The notes under the pieces: model-generated
Told to the model about the DNA's origin: nothing
The model's input: only the letters and a program-made list of their open reading frames with translations
Databases searched by the model: none
Source of the DNA: Pachypanchax playfairii
Taxonomy: Eukaryota > Chordata > Actinopteri > Cyprinodontiformes > Aplocheilidae
Assembly: GCA_006937955.1 (NCBI GenBank)
Contig: SSNP01000001.1
Coordinates: forward strand, 6,409,576 to 6,473,575
Reading direction: 5' to 3'
Length of the DNA: 64,000 nt
Part shown: piece by piece, positions 23,685 through 35,920 of the stretch
Numbering within the stretch: the first letter of the stretch is position 1
Layout: the number at the start of each line of letters is the position of its first letter
Made by a program: the position numbers and the translations under genes

Positions 23685-26434
23685 AAACCTTGTTCTATTG
23701 CTCCAACTGCAACATTCACACGCTATATGTCACTATGGTGTCCGTGTTTCATATCCAACTTTTAACGAACGTGTTTCAGTTTACATTGCTGTAAAAATAA
23801 TTTCTTACTTACGAGAACAGAGTGTGTTTGTATGCCAGCCATTGTATGGACGTTCAGGACGTTCATTCCTGATGCGTTTTACTGCGATGTGAGACTAACA
23901 GTACGAGTTAGAGTCCAAATTTAACAGAACAAACAGAACCAATAGAACTAGACATGCAGGAATGGAACATTAAAGAAACCCACAAGAGAACGTTAAGTTC
24001 TTTCTCACACATGTCTTAAAGGAGGAGAAGAAAAAAAAAGATTCTGACCACAGAATGAAGCTTTGTGCTGGAGGCTATTTGCGTTAATCCAGGTGAGGTC
24101 TGCTGAAACCACCAGCGAGATGGAAAAGAAAGTGAAACGGGAGCTTTGTGTGGTAATTAACTTCCACGAATCGGTTTTGGGGAAGAATGTGTGTAATTCA
24201 GCTGTGTTTGTTCTGCATTAGGACGTGATTTATGGCGGGATTATTTCATTACACATCTAAAGAGCAGTGAAAAGGGGATGGGTGAGAGACTAGAGGAGGG
24301 GAAGCTGTTTTTTGTTGTTTTTTTAGTTTTTTTTTTGTCTGTAAGATGTGATGTGGGTAACATATTTAATGTGGCTCTACGGGATGATGGTGTCAGCAAA
24401 GCAGTTAAAAAAATACATCAACAGACAACCTCAATGAACATCAATCAGAGTTTACAGCAAACTGTTTGACAAGAAGATAATGACGTACAGCAGCGGCTCT
24501 CAACATCCAAAATCTTTCTGCTTTTCCTCAAACGCTCCAGCGTCTTTATTTCATCCGTTAACACCTACAATGACTTCACTTGTTTATTAATTATGTGACG
24601 CTAATTAAACAGTTTTTACTTTTAAGAGATTTATTAAAAGGATTTCATGTCCATTTTTATTATTTGTGTGTTTCCTACATCTTTGGAATCATTCATCCAC
24701 AGCTATTGATTCAATCTCAACTAAATGACTTCAATAAAGAAAACTTTATGAGTTATGGACTTGTAAAAAGTGGAATTGATTTATGTAGAAGCCAGTTGAC
24801 AGTTTTACTTTTAGGCATTTGAATATTCTTCAGTTTAAATTTGGTATTTGTAATAAACCCTGTCTGATTATTTAGTGATAATTAGACAACCAATGCTTTT
24901 TTTTTTTTTGATTTACGGATTAGCAGGATAAACGTAGAGGTAGTATCCTCCACTTCAAGTATTTTTGAAGTGGATGTCTCATGCTTACAGACAGAGTAGT
25001 GTACTGGACCGCACAGTTTAAACAAAATAACACCCCATTTTCCACATTTTTGTCGCTCTATCAGCATAAAAGTCTCAAAAACCTTAAATAAATTGCGGAT
25101 GTAAACCGTTTTTAAGATAATATTTTGATATAAACTGTGCAGCTCAGATGACAGAAAGTCAACAAAACAGAGTTTTTTTACTTTACTGAGCGTCTGATGA
25201 TCTTAACGAGACTCTTCAGAGAACAGATAACGTTCACATCTTTCAGGTCTTCTGATTGGAAACAAAGTTCTGAACATGTAGACTTGTTGTAATATTTGGG
25301 TTAATAGTTGTGATCCTGGACTCGGTCAGTGGTGTGAACAGAACTACGTGGTGTGAGTCGTTCCTTGTTGAGGTCAGAGAAGAACGTAAACCCCGATGAA
25401 AAGCGCAGGAACAACAACAGAACATCAGACAGGGAAAAAAGATCCGAGATGCTCCCAGAGCCAAAACCGCAGATAAAAATCTAACCACAGAATGAAGGCC
25501 AGATTGCTCTTCCTCACTGTCAGAAGCAGGACACGGGCAGCCCGGGCAGCCCCCCCCCTCCATTCACCCGCTCCACTCCACTTTTCACATTTACTCCTAA
25601 ACTGTTTGCCCTGCGCTTTTAATGGTCATCTCTAGATCATCAGCTCTTAAAAATAAACTCAGAGAGTTGGATTACTTTCTCTGCCCCCCCCACATTAACG
25701 CTCGCTTGGTGCAGCCCTGTAAGGTTTGGGCTGCTGGAGGAGAGCCTGATATTAAAGCTGAGCAATAGAAGAATGGAAACTCACAAGCAGGGTGGTCTGG
25801 GTCTAATAATCCACCAATCAAATGTTACCGCACAAAGAGCTAATAACAGAGTAGATGAGTTCTACTGCTGCTGCCTGATTGATATAAGAGACATTTCAAT
25901 CCTGGATAATAAGTGGAATTCTTCATTCTCTCCACCTTTGCTGATTGCTTCCCTCTGGAGGACTTTTCTTTTTTTAAAGATTGCATGTGGTTTTATAACT
26001 TTCCACTTTGTGGCGACAGATTGCACCCAGTCAAAGACCAGTGAGGATGAACCCCCTTTGGGTTTAGATTCTCTAAAGTCCCTAGGTTCTAATCCCAGTC
26101 TCCAGCTAGGGTCACAGGAGCGCCTGAGCATTTCTCTGCTCACTTCCCTGCTCCTGATGCCGAGGCATCAGGTGTGATGGGGGCTCAGGTGCGGGCCGAG
26201 TCCAGTGAGGACACTCGTGTGTTTGTTGTCAATCCGTCTGCTTCGACTGCACGCATGAGCGTATGTGCAGAGTACAAACTCAGCTGGAGAGCACACGCAT
26301 ACACTTCAGCAGAATTCTTCACACACTTCACCACCGTGAGATTTGGAGGATTAGGATTGATCTTTATGGATGGAAATCAGCACAAGGAAAAAAAAATGTT
26401 CCCAACAAAAACTCTCCAACAAATTTACACTGGA
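23685..26434. other. intronic sequence, no gene seen
   Basis: Mostly AT-rich. The part at 24080-24260 (TAATTAACTTCCACGAATCG, GATTTATGGCGGGATTATTT) has the look of a conserved non-coding element. T-runs at 24899-24910, C-run 25551-25558. No exon recognised. Confidence 0.3.
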
Positions 26435-27275
26435 AATGGTACTCTGAATATAGTACTATGTATACAGTATGCTCCATACACTACTCTGCATGCAATACAA
26501 TGCATACAGTACTATGAATACAGTACTCTGCATACAGCATACTGCGTACAGTAGTATGAATACAGTACACTGCACACAGTACTCTGCATACAGTATGCTG
26601 CACACAGTACTCTGCATACAGTATGCTGCATACAGTACTCTGCATACAGTACACTGCACACAGTACTCTGCATACAGTATGCTGCATACAGTGCTGTGCA
26701 TACAGTATGCTGCAGACAGTATTTTGCATACAGTGCTGTGCATACAGTACTCTGCATACAGTATGCTGCAGACAGTACTTTGCATACAGTGCTGTGCATA
26801 CAGTACTCTGCATACAGTATGCTGCAGACAGTACTCTGCATACAGTATGGTGCATACAGTATGGTGCACACAGTAGGGTGCATACAGTATGCTGCATACA
26901 CTATGCTGCATACACTATGCTGCAGACAGTACTTTGCATACAGTGCTGTGCATACAGTACTCTGCATACAGTATGCTGCAGACAGTACTTTGCATACAGT
27001 ATGGTGCACACAGTAGGGTGCATACAGTATGCTGCATACAGTATGCTGCAGACAGTACTTTGCATACAGTGCTGTGCATACAGTACTCTGCATACAGTAT
27101 GGTGCACACAGTAGGGTGCATACAGTATGCTGCATACAGTATGCTGCAGACAGTACTTTGCATACAGTATGGTGCACAAAGTATGCTGCATACAGTATGC
27201 TGCAGACAGTACTTTGCATACAGTATGGTGCACACAGTATGCTGCATACAGTAGTATGAACACAGTACTACGCAG
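26435..27275. repeat. 14-bp minisatellite, about 60 units
   Basis: The unit is close to TGCATACAGTACTC or TGCATACAGTATGC. The marker variant TGCAGACAGT occurs at 26711, 26767, 26823, 26921, 26977, 27047, 27145 and 27201; every spacing is a multiple of 14 (56, 56, 98, 56, 70, 98, 56). Variants group into a 56-bp (four-unit) higher-order block. The outer units are the most diverged. GCATAC-A-GTATGC within the array is a perfect inverted pair. Stop codons are absent in all six frames over at least 26696-26876, but the translations are mere repeats (YC.QSTVCS types) and no protein should be inferred. Confidence 0.95.
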
Positions 27276-30200
27276 TGTTATTCTCCCTATAAAAGCAGGA
27301 ATGTTTTACATAGAATTCAGTGATAGTAAGTACAGAGAGGAAACCACAGAGAAGAGTAACTGTCCCAAACTTTACCTTTAATTTTCCGTAAATCTACATA
27401 AAACATGCCACATGTTTTCACAACATCTCAAACTTAAAACACTTCATACATACATAGTTATAAAATCAGCATCTTCATTCTCTCTATCATTGTGAACCAC
27501 TCAAAATGTAATAAAATGTGTCAATAAAGTGAAACTTTAAAACACAGGGGCCCGTTTTTGATAAAGGAAATGTTCGATTTGGATATTGACACTTGGAAAA
27601 TGTTATTATTTCTACAAATTGGAGTTATTAATATGTTAACAAGTAAAATAAGCCTGTGTCAACAGAAGTATCCATATGAAAAAGATTTGTGTTCCTGTGG
27701 GTATTTAGTCTGCAGCTCTGGTTCAACAACTTTTATTGCGAAATCATATCTGAACCACCATCTCAGAAGGCAGAATTCTCCCTGGACTCAACCGAGCCCA
27801 CCAAAATCTGGGAATAACATTTAGGTTCTAAATATGAGAGAAGAGACATTTTTATATGTCTCTCTTGGACCATATCCAGTCAAGTTCCAAACACACAGGA
27901 ACAGTAGATAATCAAAAGAAAATTCAATATCCTTGGTTTTCTCAGAGGAATTAAAAATAATGATTCTGTGAATAAGAGAAAGATTTGGAGTGTTGATGTT
28001 AATTAGCATCACCTACTTTTTTCATCCATGTTCTGGTATGTTTATGCAGCTATGCTGCCTGCTCGGCTGTATAGGGACCTGCTTATCCATTAGCATGAGT
28101 GCGGGGGATGCCCTCTATAGAGTGAAAGTGATCTGAGCGGATTCCTCTGGCAGAGCGCCGTGCTCCGGTTGCCCACACAGCGGGCCGGAGTACTGCAAGG
28201 CCGTTGACCGTGCCAACCAGGCCGGTCACTGAAACACCTTGGATATCACCCAGGAAAGGTATGTCGAGGGCAGGAAAGAAGAAAGCTGTGTGGCCATGGT
28301 AACACTTTTCTACAAACATGCCATTTCTTAATTTGGATCATACTAATTAGGCTTTTTTTAATGATGTTTATGTAAAAAAAAGATTACCAATTTTCAGCTG
28401 TTATTTTTTTAAATAAAATTGATCAAACTATGTCAATCCCCCCTTCAGTTTCCTACATTCTTAATAAATGTATGCACTCATGCTGCCAATGAGAATTCAA
28501 ACAAGACAAATAATAGAAACTTCACATTGACAGCTGGCCGGAGAAGATGTCGGGTGAGCTGGTGTTTTGGGGGAGCTGAAGGGAAAAGATGCACGTGATA
28601 AAGGGATAAAGGTTCAGATAAGTGAAGGTATGTTAATCAACAGATAGGCAGAGAAACGGTTTTAACGCAAGTTTTGAGAAATTCTGGACTCACTTAGCAA
28701 ATTAAATTGTTAAAAGACTAAAAAAAAAGAAAAGAAAATGTCATTTTAAACACTTTTCACCTGGAAGTCTTATTAATCTGGGAGCAGGTCAGGGTTCGGG
28801 GATGCAATGTGAGGAGGGAAACAAAGAGAGACAGCCTTCCGGCTTGCGGAGTGTAAATCCCTCTTCAGTTCTTTGTCCGCTGTCTGAGCGCCACATTCAC
28901 CGTTCAGCTGCTCAGAGACGTGGCCGGTTTATTTATTTATCCGTTTCCTGTTAATTGGAACATTTGCAGTGATGAACGCTGAAGCCGCGGCTGCATTAGT
29001 GCCTAGTTCACACCCGCCGTCCCGATTGCCGACTCTACCGAACACGGGAGGGAGAGAGAGGCTGCTTTTTTTAAGTGATGATAATGAAAGAGAGACACCC
29101 AGGTGCACTTGAAGACGCATGGAGACACTTTAAAACACACTGCCGGCGCTTCTGAACTCAGTCACATGGTCTTTTGTAAATACATCAAACGGCTAATTTA
29201 CCGAGGAAGTCGGAAGAAATATCAAGAAAAGCCAGAAAGGCTGAGAGAAATACAAAGAAAATCTTGACGTAGCGTAGCATCAGTAGCTGTATTTCATACC
29301 CTGCTCATCCCAGGGAGCAGGACCCCCACTTCGGCAGCCCCGTATAGTCACTCTGTTATTTCAGCGAACAAAAGAGGGGCTCTTGACGCCATGGGTGGAT
29401 CCATGAAAGGAAGAAAGGAACCCGGCTCCTGGTCCTGGCTGAATAGGGCCCTTTCACACTTAAAGAGGCCTGTTTACTCTCCTTTAATAATGGCACTAAT
29501 TTTCTGATCATGATTGAGTAATTCCTTCCCACCCCCACACCCAACATCTAATGCTTTCTCCCATCACTCACAGCACCACCCTGTTGTCTCGAAGAGGCCC
29601 CAGGTCTCTGTCCGCAGTGAGGAACAATACATCTTCTTCATCTCTCCTAAATTTATCAGCCCTTAGTCCTGTCTGCGATTTCCTGCTCTGCCCAGGAAGA
29701 CATTTAACACAAAGTCGGAATGTGGCGGGAGCTTTTATTTAATTCACACACACAAAAAAAAAAGAAGAATCATTCACAGCTGATTATTCGCCTTTAACAT
29801 TTCTTTCTCCACATGTGGAATCATTCTACGCTCTGATTGGAGAGGATCTGCATTTTATCCTCCATTTTGTCTCCGGACCTAAATCCACTGAGGCACCATC
29901 ACACTGACTAACAATATTCGCTCTGCTGAAATTTGGTGGAAAAAGATTTTGGAAGGGAAGGAGAAGGAAAAGGGCACATCTGGTAACACGATAGCTATTT
30001 CATTCAGCATGCCAAGAACTTGGGGAAAAAAAATTTAAATTAAAAAAAAAAAAAAAGGACCTGGGATGAAGTGTCATGCAGATCGCCGGTCGTGGCAACC
30101 CGCTGTGAGAAAGCACCCACAGGAGCCACGGCAGGGGTGTGAGGGGACGCGCCGAGGGGAAGAAGCGTTAAGCAAAAACAAGGATGTAGGGGGGAAAATG

Positions 30201-33200
30201 TTAAGAACGAGAGAGAAAGAAAAGGATCAGAAGAGGAGAAGTTGGCAGAGAGTGTGTGTCGGTTTGAAAAGCTGGCACCTTCTAAACGAAGCTGCAGCTC
30301 TGGGTGCCAAATGCTGCCAAGCAGCCCCACTAGCCTGAATGTGTGCCCTCCCTCTGTCTTTGTTTTCAGCATGGCATTTTGCATTTTCTTTATTCCACAC
30401 TTTTCTTTTTTACTTTATATCAGAACACAATATCATTCCTGCATTAAGCAACGTTTATTACCGGGAAAAACCGGAGACGAAAATAAGAATTCTGAATAAT
30501 TCAGTGATTATATTATTTTATTTTGATTTTTTTTTTGTTAAAGATGATTCTGTTTGCAAATAATTTGCCCCTGTTTTGAGTTTTAACAACAGATTCAAAC
30601 ACCAGGCAGAAGGTTTCCACAAACACCGGAGTCACCGTGTTTTTTTTTCACACAAGAAAATGCTGCCCCGGTTTACAGGGCAGTCTCCGGGCTCTCTGCT
30701 CCACTGGACCGCGGGAACGAGCCACACCGATCTGTATTCTGGCCCCGAACGTGAGCATATTCTTCTTCCTCCCGTGTTTCCTCTGTCGTCCTCACCTCGT
30801 CTCTCTACCCCCCCCACCAGCTCAAGCAGCTTGGAAGCCAAGCCACCCCTCCTGTGCCGGGATACGTATGTTTTTAGCCGACAGACAGATTTTAGGCCTG
30901 GCGGCTGTACAGAGGAAGACCGGACTCGCAAATAGGCAGAAAGATTTCACAGTGTTAGAGATTTAAAAAAAAAAATACACAGAGGGAAGGAAAAAAAAAA
31001 AGGAAAAAAATGTGCTTTCTATTTCGAGAAAGGAGAGAAAAACATGTTAAATAAATCAAAGGCTGCAATTTTTTAATTGCGTCAAAAGCCTGTTTATTTT
31101 GTAACGTTTGCTTCCTGCTTGTTCTTGTATTTCAATAAAATAAGATGAAGGGAAACGACTAGATTTCGGTACTTTAAAGAAAGTTGGAAAAAGTGAAATT
31201 AGTTGAGCTGCTAAAGAGACACCAGAAAATTTATTTATTAATCTTAATTGCACAAATAATTAAAAATCAGTGTACAGTGAAATTACGAAATAAATCTGCT
31301 CCTTGTCGCACACATGAAGCACTTTCCGCTACAAAGATTTTTTCTATTTGCAAAACTAAGACCTGACTTTTGTTTTAGAATTAGACCTAATTCAATCACA
31401 CATTTGTTTTTTCCGGGGCTTGCGTGTGTGTATGGGGGGGGGTATTTTTTCCGGTGTTATTCATTAAACTGGATAATTACAGTGAATATGAAGCAGGTTG
31501 GCCTACGACCAAGCCTTCGTTCGGTGGCAGAACCATGAAAAGTTCTGAGAGAGCGGTCAACGGAGGTCAGGGGATCAAACCGAGCACGCGTGGAACTGTT
31601 TTTTTCACGGGTTTATTCGGAAGCACAATCAAACTGGAATAATCTGTTTACCAGAGATTCCTTACACTCCACGCGCCCGGCTCTTCTTTTCTCATTTCGC
31701 CTTCCTTGTCGGTGAAAGCTGCAGGCTCTGAGATCGGGCCAAGCTGTGGCTGTCGGAGGCCCCTGCACGCCTCACTGCGAATTAAAACCCCACAGTGACA
31801 CTGACGCTGTCCCGTCATGACAAGGGCTCCCGGTGAAACTCAAACTTTATGAGGCACGTTATTCCAAAGCATAAGAAAGTTTTGTTTTAAAGCGCCGATT
31901 TTCACACTAGATGAATTCGACTCGGTTGACGCTCTATTTTCTCTGCTGGCCTGAAGTTACGGACCGGTGGCAGAACAAAGGAGTCCAGTTCTGCTCTCTG
32001 TCCAAAAACCTCTGCTCTGTGTAACACAATCAGGTCTAAAAAGAGTCTTTTTCTTTAAATCATCGTACCTCGTTCGCTTCTCGGACATAAAAAACAACGT
32101 GGGTAACTGCTGCTAGTGCTTTTATTGTGAAATACTCCTATCTAAAGCCTTATGTGAAATAAAATTCCACTCTTTTTTTCGCGCTCTCTTCGTTTTGTAA
32201 GCCCACATCTGACAATGTTGGCTCCTTGTGAAGCTCAGGATATTGGGGAAAGCAGATAAGATGCGTTTGATGGATTAGCATGATGTGAAAAGGCGCTGAG
32301 TCTATCAGTCTTGCTGTCCGTTTCCAAGTCCCTCCCTTTGTCTCTTTTAAAAAGAGATTCTCTTAGTCATTTGTAACGTCGGCGCTATAAACAAAAACAC
32401 ACTCGCGGGTAAATGAACATCTGAGGTTTGCAGTTGCACCATAGCAGCGTGGAGATATGGCACTCCCTGGCAAGTGCGCTGTCAGACAAACACACAGTTG
32501 GCTTTCGGACCTGGCCCAGGCACCTCTGCTGTCCGTCTGTCTCCACCACGGAGAACAAATATTGAGGCTGCGCTCTTAGAAACATCTTTTCATCATAACA
32601 GCACAAGTAATGAAAGCCGTATGCGGCAGCTCGTGCTCCAAACATTACTAATGCTGGAACGGCGCGCGTCCGTCAGGGCCGACAAATGTGGAACACTTTA
32701 AATAACAGGACCTGAGCCGGGGTCTCTGTGCTGCAGAGGGCCCGTCGTAACCAACTGATGAGCCGGACCTTGGTTTACACACACGTGTAATCAGAGATGA
32801 CATCAGATCCGCTCTCTTTTCCCTGATTTCCTCCACATCCCTGAACTATTATCCTTGCCATCAGATGTGACAGTGTTAGTGAAAAGGAAGCACTTTTGGG
32901 GCCGATTCTCAACTGCCTGCAGCAATTATACACGTGTGTGAGCAGGTAGTTGATATAAAAAAAAGGGGGGCCAAGGCTGGAAACAGGAACTGGCTCTGCA
33001 GCTGCACTGCAGGTCAGCTTTGATGCGTCTGTGAGCTCATCGGACCGCCTGAAAGGGGACCAAGTCTATAATTGGGCAGAATCAGAAAGACGCACCATAC
33101 TGTGTGTATATGTGTGTGTGTGTATCTCCTGATCTGTCAATCATGAAAGCAGCTCCCTCCCTACATCCGAACGATGGCAACAGTGACATCAGCAAAGGAA

Positions 33201-34260
33201 AAAGAGGCCGACGCAGAGCGACGGTGACGGGCAGGTGAGGCGGCTTCAGTCCAATCATCAAGCCTGGCAACTGATAGCTTCCTCAACACACAGACACCCG
33301 GGAACGGTGAGCTAAGAATAAAACTGTAACGCTGCCACTTGAAAGGTCAGAGTGGAGCCACTGTCTGCCTGTCCTCCGTGAACTCCGGTTAACCCCGGCA
33401 CGTCTCGCAGAAGAGAAAACAGAGCCGTTACAGCACATTTGTCTTTTTTTCTTTTTGTTCTGCTGATACCAGTTAAGCTCTGGAATGCTCGAAGACGTGT
33501 CGTGCGCAAATTCAAAAAAAAAGTTTCAGGGGAGGATTCGTTTATCGGAAAATGAAGGGCCACGGTTCTAATCAGAACCGTGATGTTCTACTGAACAGGA
33601 AGAGGCGCTCACAGCAAACTCAAGCTGAGTTACATCCTCGCCTAAAAGAGGGGGGGGGGTAACGTAGGAGAGCTGGGCACCTCTCAGCCAGGGAGGAGAA
33701 TTAAATCCCAGTGATTCTAAAAGAACTACATGTGTGAAATCAAAAGACCAGGGAACGGGTTCTACGCATAACTTTAACCAGACAGCTGGAACAACTTCAC
33801 GTACTTAGGAGAAGTGCATTCGATTAAAAGTAAATACTGCTGAATGATGCCGTAGCTCTTACAGTTGCTTTTCATTTGCTTTCTGGGATTCATACAGAAC
33901 TTTTCCAACGTCCACAGACACCAAACACTGACCCGGGAGAGCAGCTCGCCTTTTTCTGTAAGCGGCAACGAATAATCAGTTAGAAATTTCACGACGTTTG
34001 TTCGCAGAAAAAAACGCGTAAAGATGTGGAGATCCAACAGATAACGGTACCTGGGCTGATTTTTCATTAAGGTTTCAGCCTTGATCTTTAGACAGGAAAT
34101 GATTTTTTTTTATTGTTTTGAGTTTAATAACCGTATAAAATGAGTTTAAACTTATTTAAACTTCATGTCCGGTCAGTAGAAAAATGGAACTGCTCGTGTG
34201 TCTGAGCAGGAAGAAGCTACAGACCGGTACGTTTGGGTGAGTTTGGTTGATTCAGAGCAG
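27276..34260. other. intronic sequence with several candidate regulatory stretches
   Basis: No exon was recognised. Notable parts are a GC-richer patch at 28090-28290; C-runs near 30810; poly(A) 30038-30057; G-runs 31433-31442 and 33650-33658; and repeat-free, balanced stretches at 28500-29150 and 31640-33000 that resemble conserved non-coding DNA. A perfect 9-bp inverted repeat (CACGGTTCT/AGAACCGTG, 4-base spacer) lies at 33561-33582. Confidence 0.35.
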
Positions 34261-34294
34261 TGTGTGTGTCTGTGTGTGTGTGTGTGTCTGTGTG
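34261..34294. repeat. (TG)n microsatellite, imperfect
   Basis: TG repeats with two TC interruptions. The (CA)n tract 110 bases further on is its complement, so a transcript could pair the two. Confidence 0.9.
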
Positions 34295-34402
34295 GAGAGT
34301 AGCGATAGGTTGAAGCAACCAGGGGGGGTGCAGACAGCCTGACTCTCCCTGCCTCCTAAACTACCTGGGACTGGGCCAGCTGTCACTACGCTCTCCAGAC
34401 CA

Positions 34403-34403
<1 letters not shown>

Positions 34404-34438
<35 letters not shown>
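34404..34438. repeat. (CA)n microsatellite
   Basis: Uninterrupted CA dinucleotides. It faces the (TG)n tract at 34261-34294. Confidence 0.95.
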
Positions 34439-34439
<1 letters not shown>

Positions 34440-34976
34440 AAAGCCACAGATACACACCACACTGCCGCCGATACTCACTAGTCTCTCATACGCGAAGGGG
34501 ATTACAGACACATGACGAACCACCCCGCGCGCGGACACATGCGCGTCCACGCACGGATAAACCGGCTTGCAGATGCTTTTGTTTACAGATGGCATCACAA
34601 AACATGCACATTTGGATTTAGGCAAATTTGCCCACAAATGCTTGAACAAATGTCCCAATGCAAACACATCTCTTAGTAAACACAGGTTTTAAGCCTGACT
34701 TTCAAACTCTCGCAATCTCTTGAACACAAACATCAATCAGAATGATATTTTTTCCATTTTTCTAGATTTGGGGGGGGGGGGGGTATTGCGGTAGAGTGTC
34801 CCTTTAAATGTAAGGATCTGGTTTTTATCACAGTTCTGTCTGAGTTTATTAAATCTTGGCATCTGGTCTACTTGGTGCACATTACCGAGGGGGGGGGTGG
34901 GGGGGGGGCTCGTGTGTGAGAATCAAAATGAGTAAATGATAAAGGGAAAATAAAAGGTCAGGTGTGGGTTACGTAC
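34439..34976. other. intron 2 start region, G tracts
   Basis: Just downstream (minus strand) of exon 2. It holds long G tracts at about 34771-34783 and 34890-34909 on the plus strand (C tracts in the nfix transcript). No exon is seen. Confidence 0.5.
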
Positions 34977-35508
34977 CTGGTGTGTGAACGAAGTAGGCAA
35001 GGTAGAGATCCAGCTCCTTGACCGTCACCCCGATGTGGTGTGGCTGGACGCACAGGCCGTGGTTGGAGCACTGGGGCGACTTGACCAGCCGCTCGCCATC
35101 AGTGCTCTCCAGGGGGCTTCCCTTAAACAGGATGACCATCACCAGGTCCAGCCTCCACACCTTGTCGGCCTGACGGAGGCAGTCGATGCGGCGGATCTTG
35201 CCCTTCTGGTCGGGGTTGGACAGCACGCAGCAGGGGGGTTTCTTCCCCGTGATGGTGAGAACAAAGTCCTCGCGGAACTCGGGCCGGATGTCCTTGCGGA
35301 GCTTAGCCAGTAGGCGCGAGGCCCACTTCTGCTTGATCTCTGGCTTCTCCCCCAGCAGCTCGTCCTTCACCGCGCGCTCCTCATCCTTGCTCATCCTCTT
35401 TTCGTGCTTCTTGAAATACTTGCGCTTACGGGCCTGCAGGTTGAACCAGGTGTAGGAGAAGGCACGGACATGTGGGAGAAGGGCCTCGATGAAGGGATGA
35501 AATTCATC
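34977..35508 (-). CDS. nfix: nfix exon 2: NFI DNA-binding/dimerisation domain
   Basis: The exon is 532 bp, the constant size of NFI exon 2, with a pyrimidine-rich stretch and AG acceptor before it (35509-35510) and a GTACGT donor after it (34976 down). It enters in phase 0 at Asp10 and leaves after one base of codon 187. It encodes the MH1-like NFI DNA-binding domain, from DEFHPFIEALLPH to LAYFVHTP. NFIX-type residues include AFSYTWF (26-32), LLGEKPEIKQ (60-69) and PEFREDFVLTITGKKPP (85-101); NFIA, NFIB and NFIC differ at several of these. Cysteines common to the family are seen at 103, 119, 156 and 162, with His166-His167 after them. Odd points are Ser140 in KGSPLES, where the paralogues I recall have Ile, and His159 in SNHGLC, where NFIA and NFIX have Pro. 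The coding sequence is intact, without stop or frameshift. The NFI family is certain; the NFIX assignment is very likely. Confidence 0.96.
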
Positions 35509-35535
35509 CTGACAAGAGAGCAGAACAAATTTCAT
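35509..35535 (-). other. nfix: in-frame ATG upstream of exon 2 acceptor
   Basis: The 27 bases just before exon 2 begin with ATG and run stop-free into the exon in the coding frame (MKFVLLSCQ, then DEFHPF). A transcript starting within intron 1, or retaining its end, could therefore make an NFIX variant with a different nine-residue N-terminus, the same length as that from exon 1. NFI genes are known to use several alternative N-termini. Part of the stretch is also the pyrimidine tract of the acceptor, so the open frame may be accidental. Confidence 0.25.
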
Positions 35536-35920
35536 ATTAGGAAGTTCAGGAACAAAGGCTTTTAATTTGAAAGAGAGCAGCTTTTAAAATGTTTAGAAAG
35601 TCTTTTTTTAAAATGAGGAAATAATATAAACCTAAAATATGAGGTAGAGTGGTGATGCTGTAGCTGGTTAAAATATTTTTAAATTTAAAAGTATTTGATT
35701 TTGTTCTATAAATGATAATAATGTAAAATGTTCATGCAGTTATGAATAAACATGCAAATATGCAACCGAACAGAAACAAATCGTCTTAACTGGGAGATGA
35801 AAAGATGCAACATAAATGTTTTTTTTTTCTTCAACAACTGAACATCGAATATGACAAAAAAAAAAAAAAAAATGACAACAAATGCATGAATTCCAAAAAC
35901 AAATGAAAAGCTGAGCCAAG

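Larger units (their letters stand above)
1..34976 (-). other. nfix: nfix intron 2, partial
   Basis: Everything downstream of the exon 2 donor, to the window edge, appears intronic. NFI exon 3 (the short acidic/serine-rich linker after VHTPE) and exon 4 (the segment with FVTSGV and VTELVRVSQ) were looked for on the minus strand and not recognised. The long second intron known from vertebrate NFIX genes fits with this. The interval also contains one assembly gap and many repeats. A distinct gene lying inside the intron is not excluded, but no reading frame of convincing quality was found. Confidence 0.7.

Noticed and set aside
26456..27263. Open frames of up to 235 codons on both strands
   Set aside because: All come from the 14-bp minisatellite, whose unit lacks stops in every phase on both strands.
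34984..35455. Plus-strand frames opposite nfix exon 2
   Set aside because: They are antisense shadows of the conserved, GC-rich coding exon.
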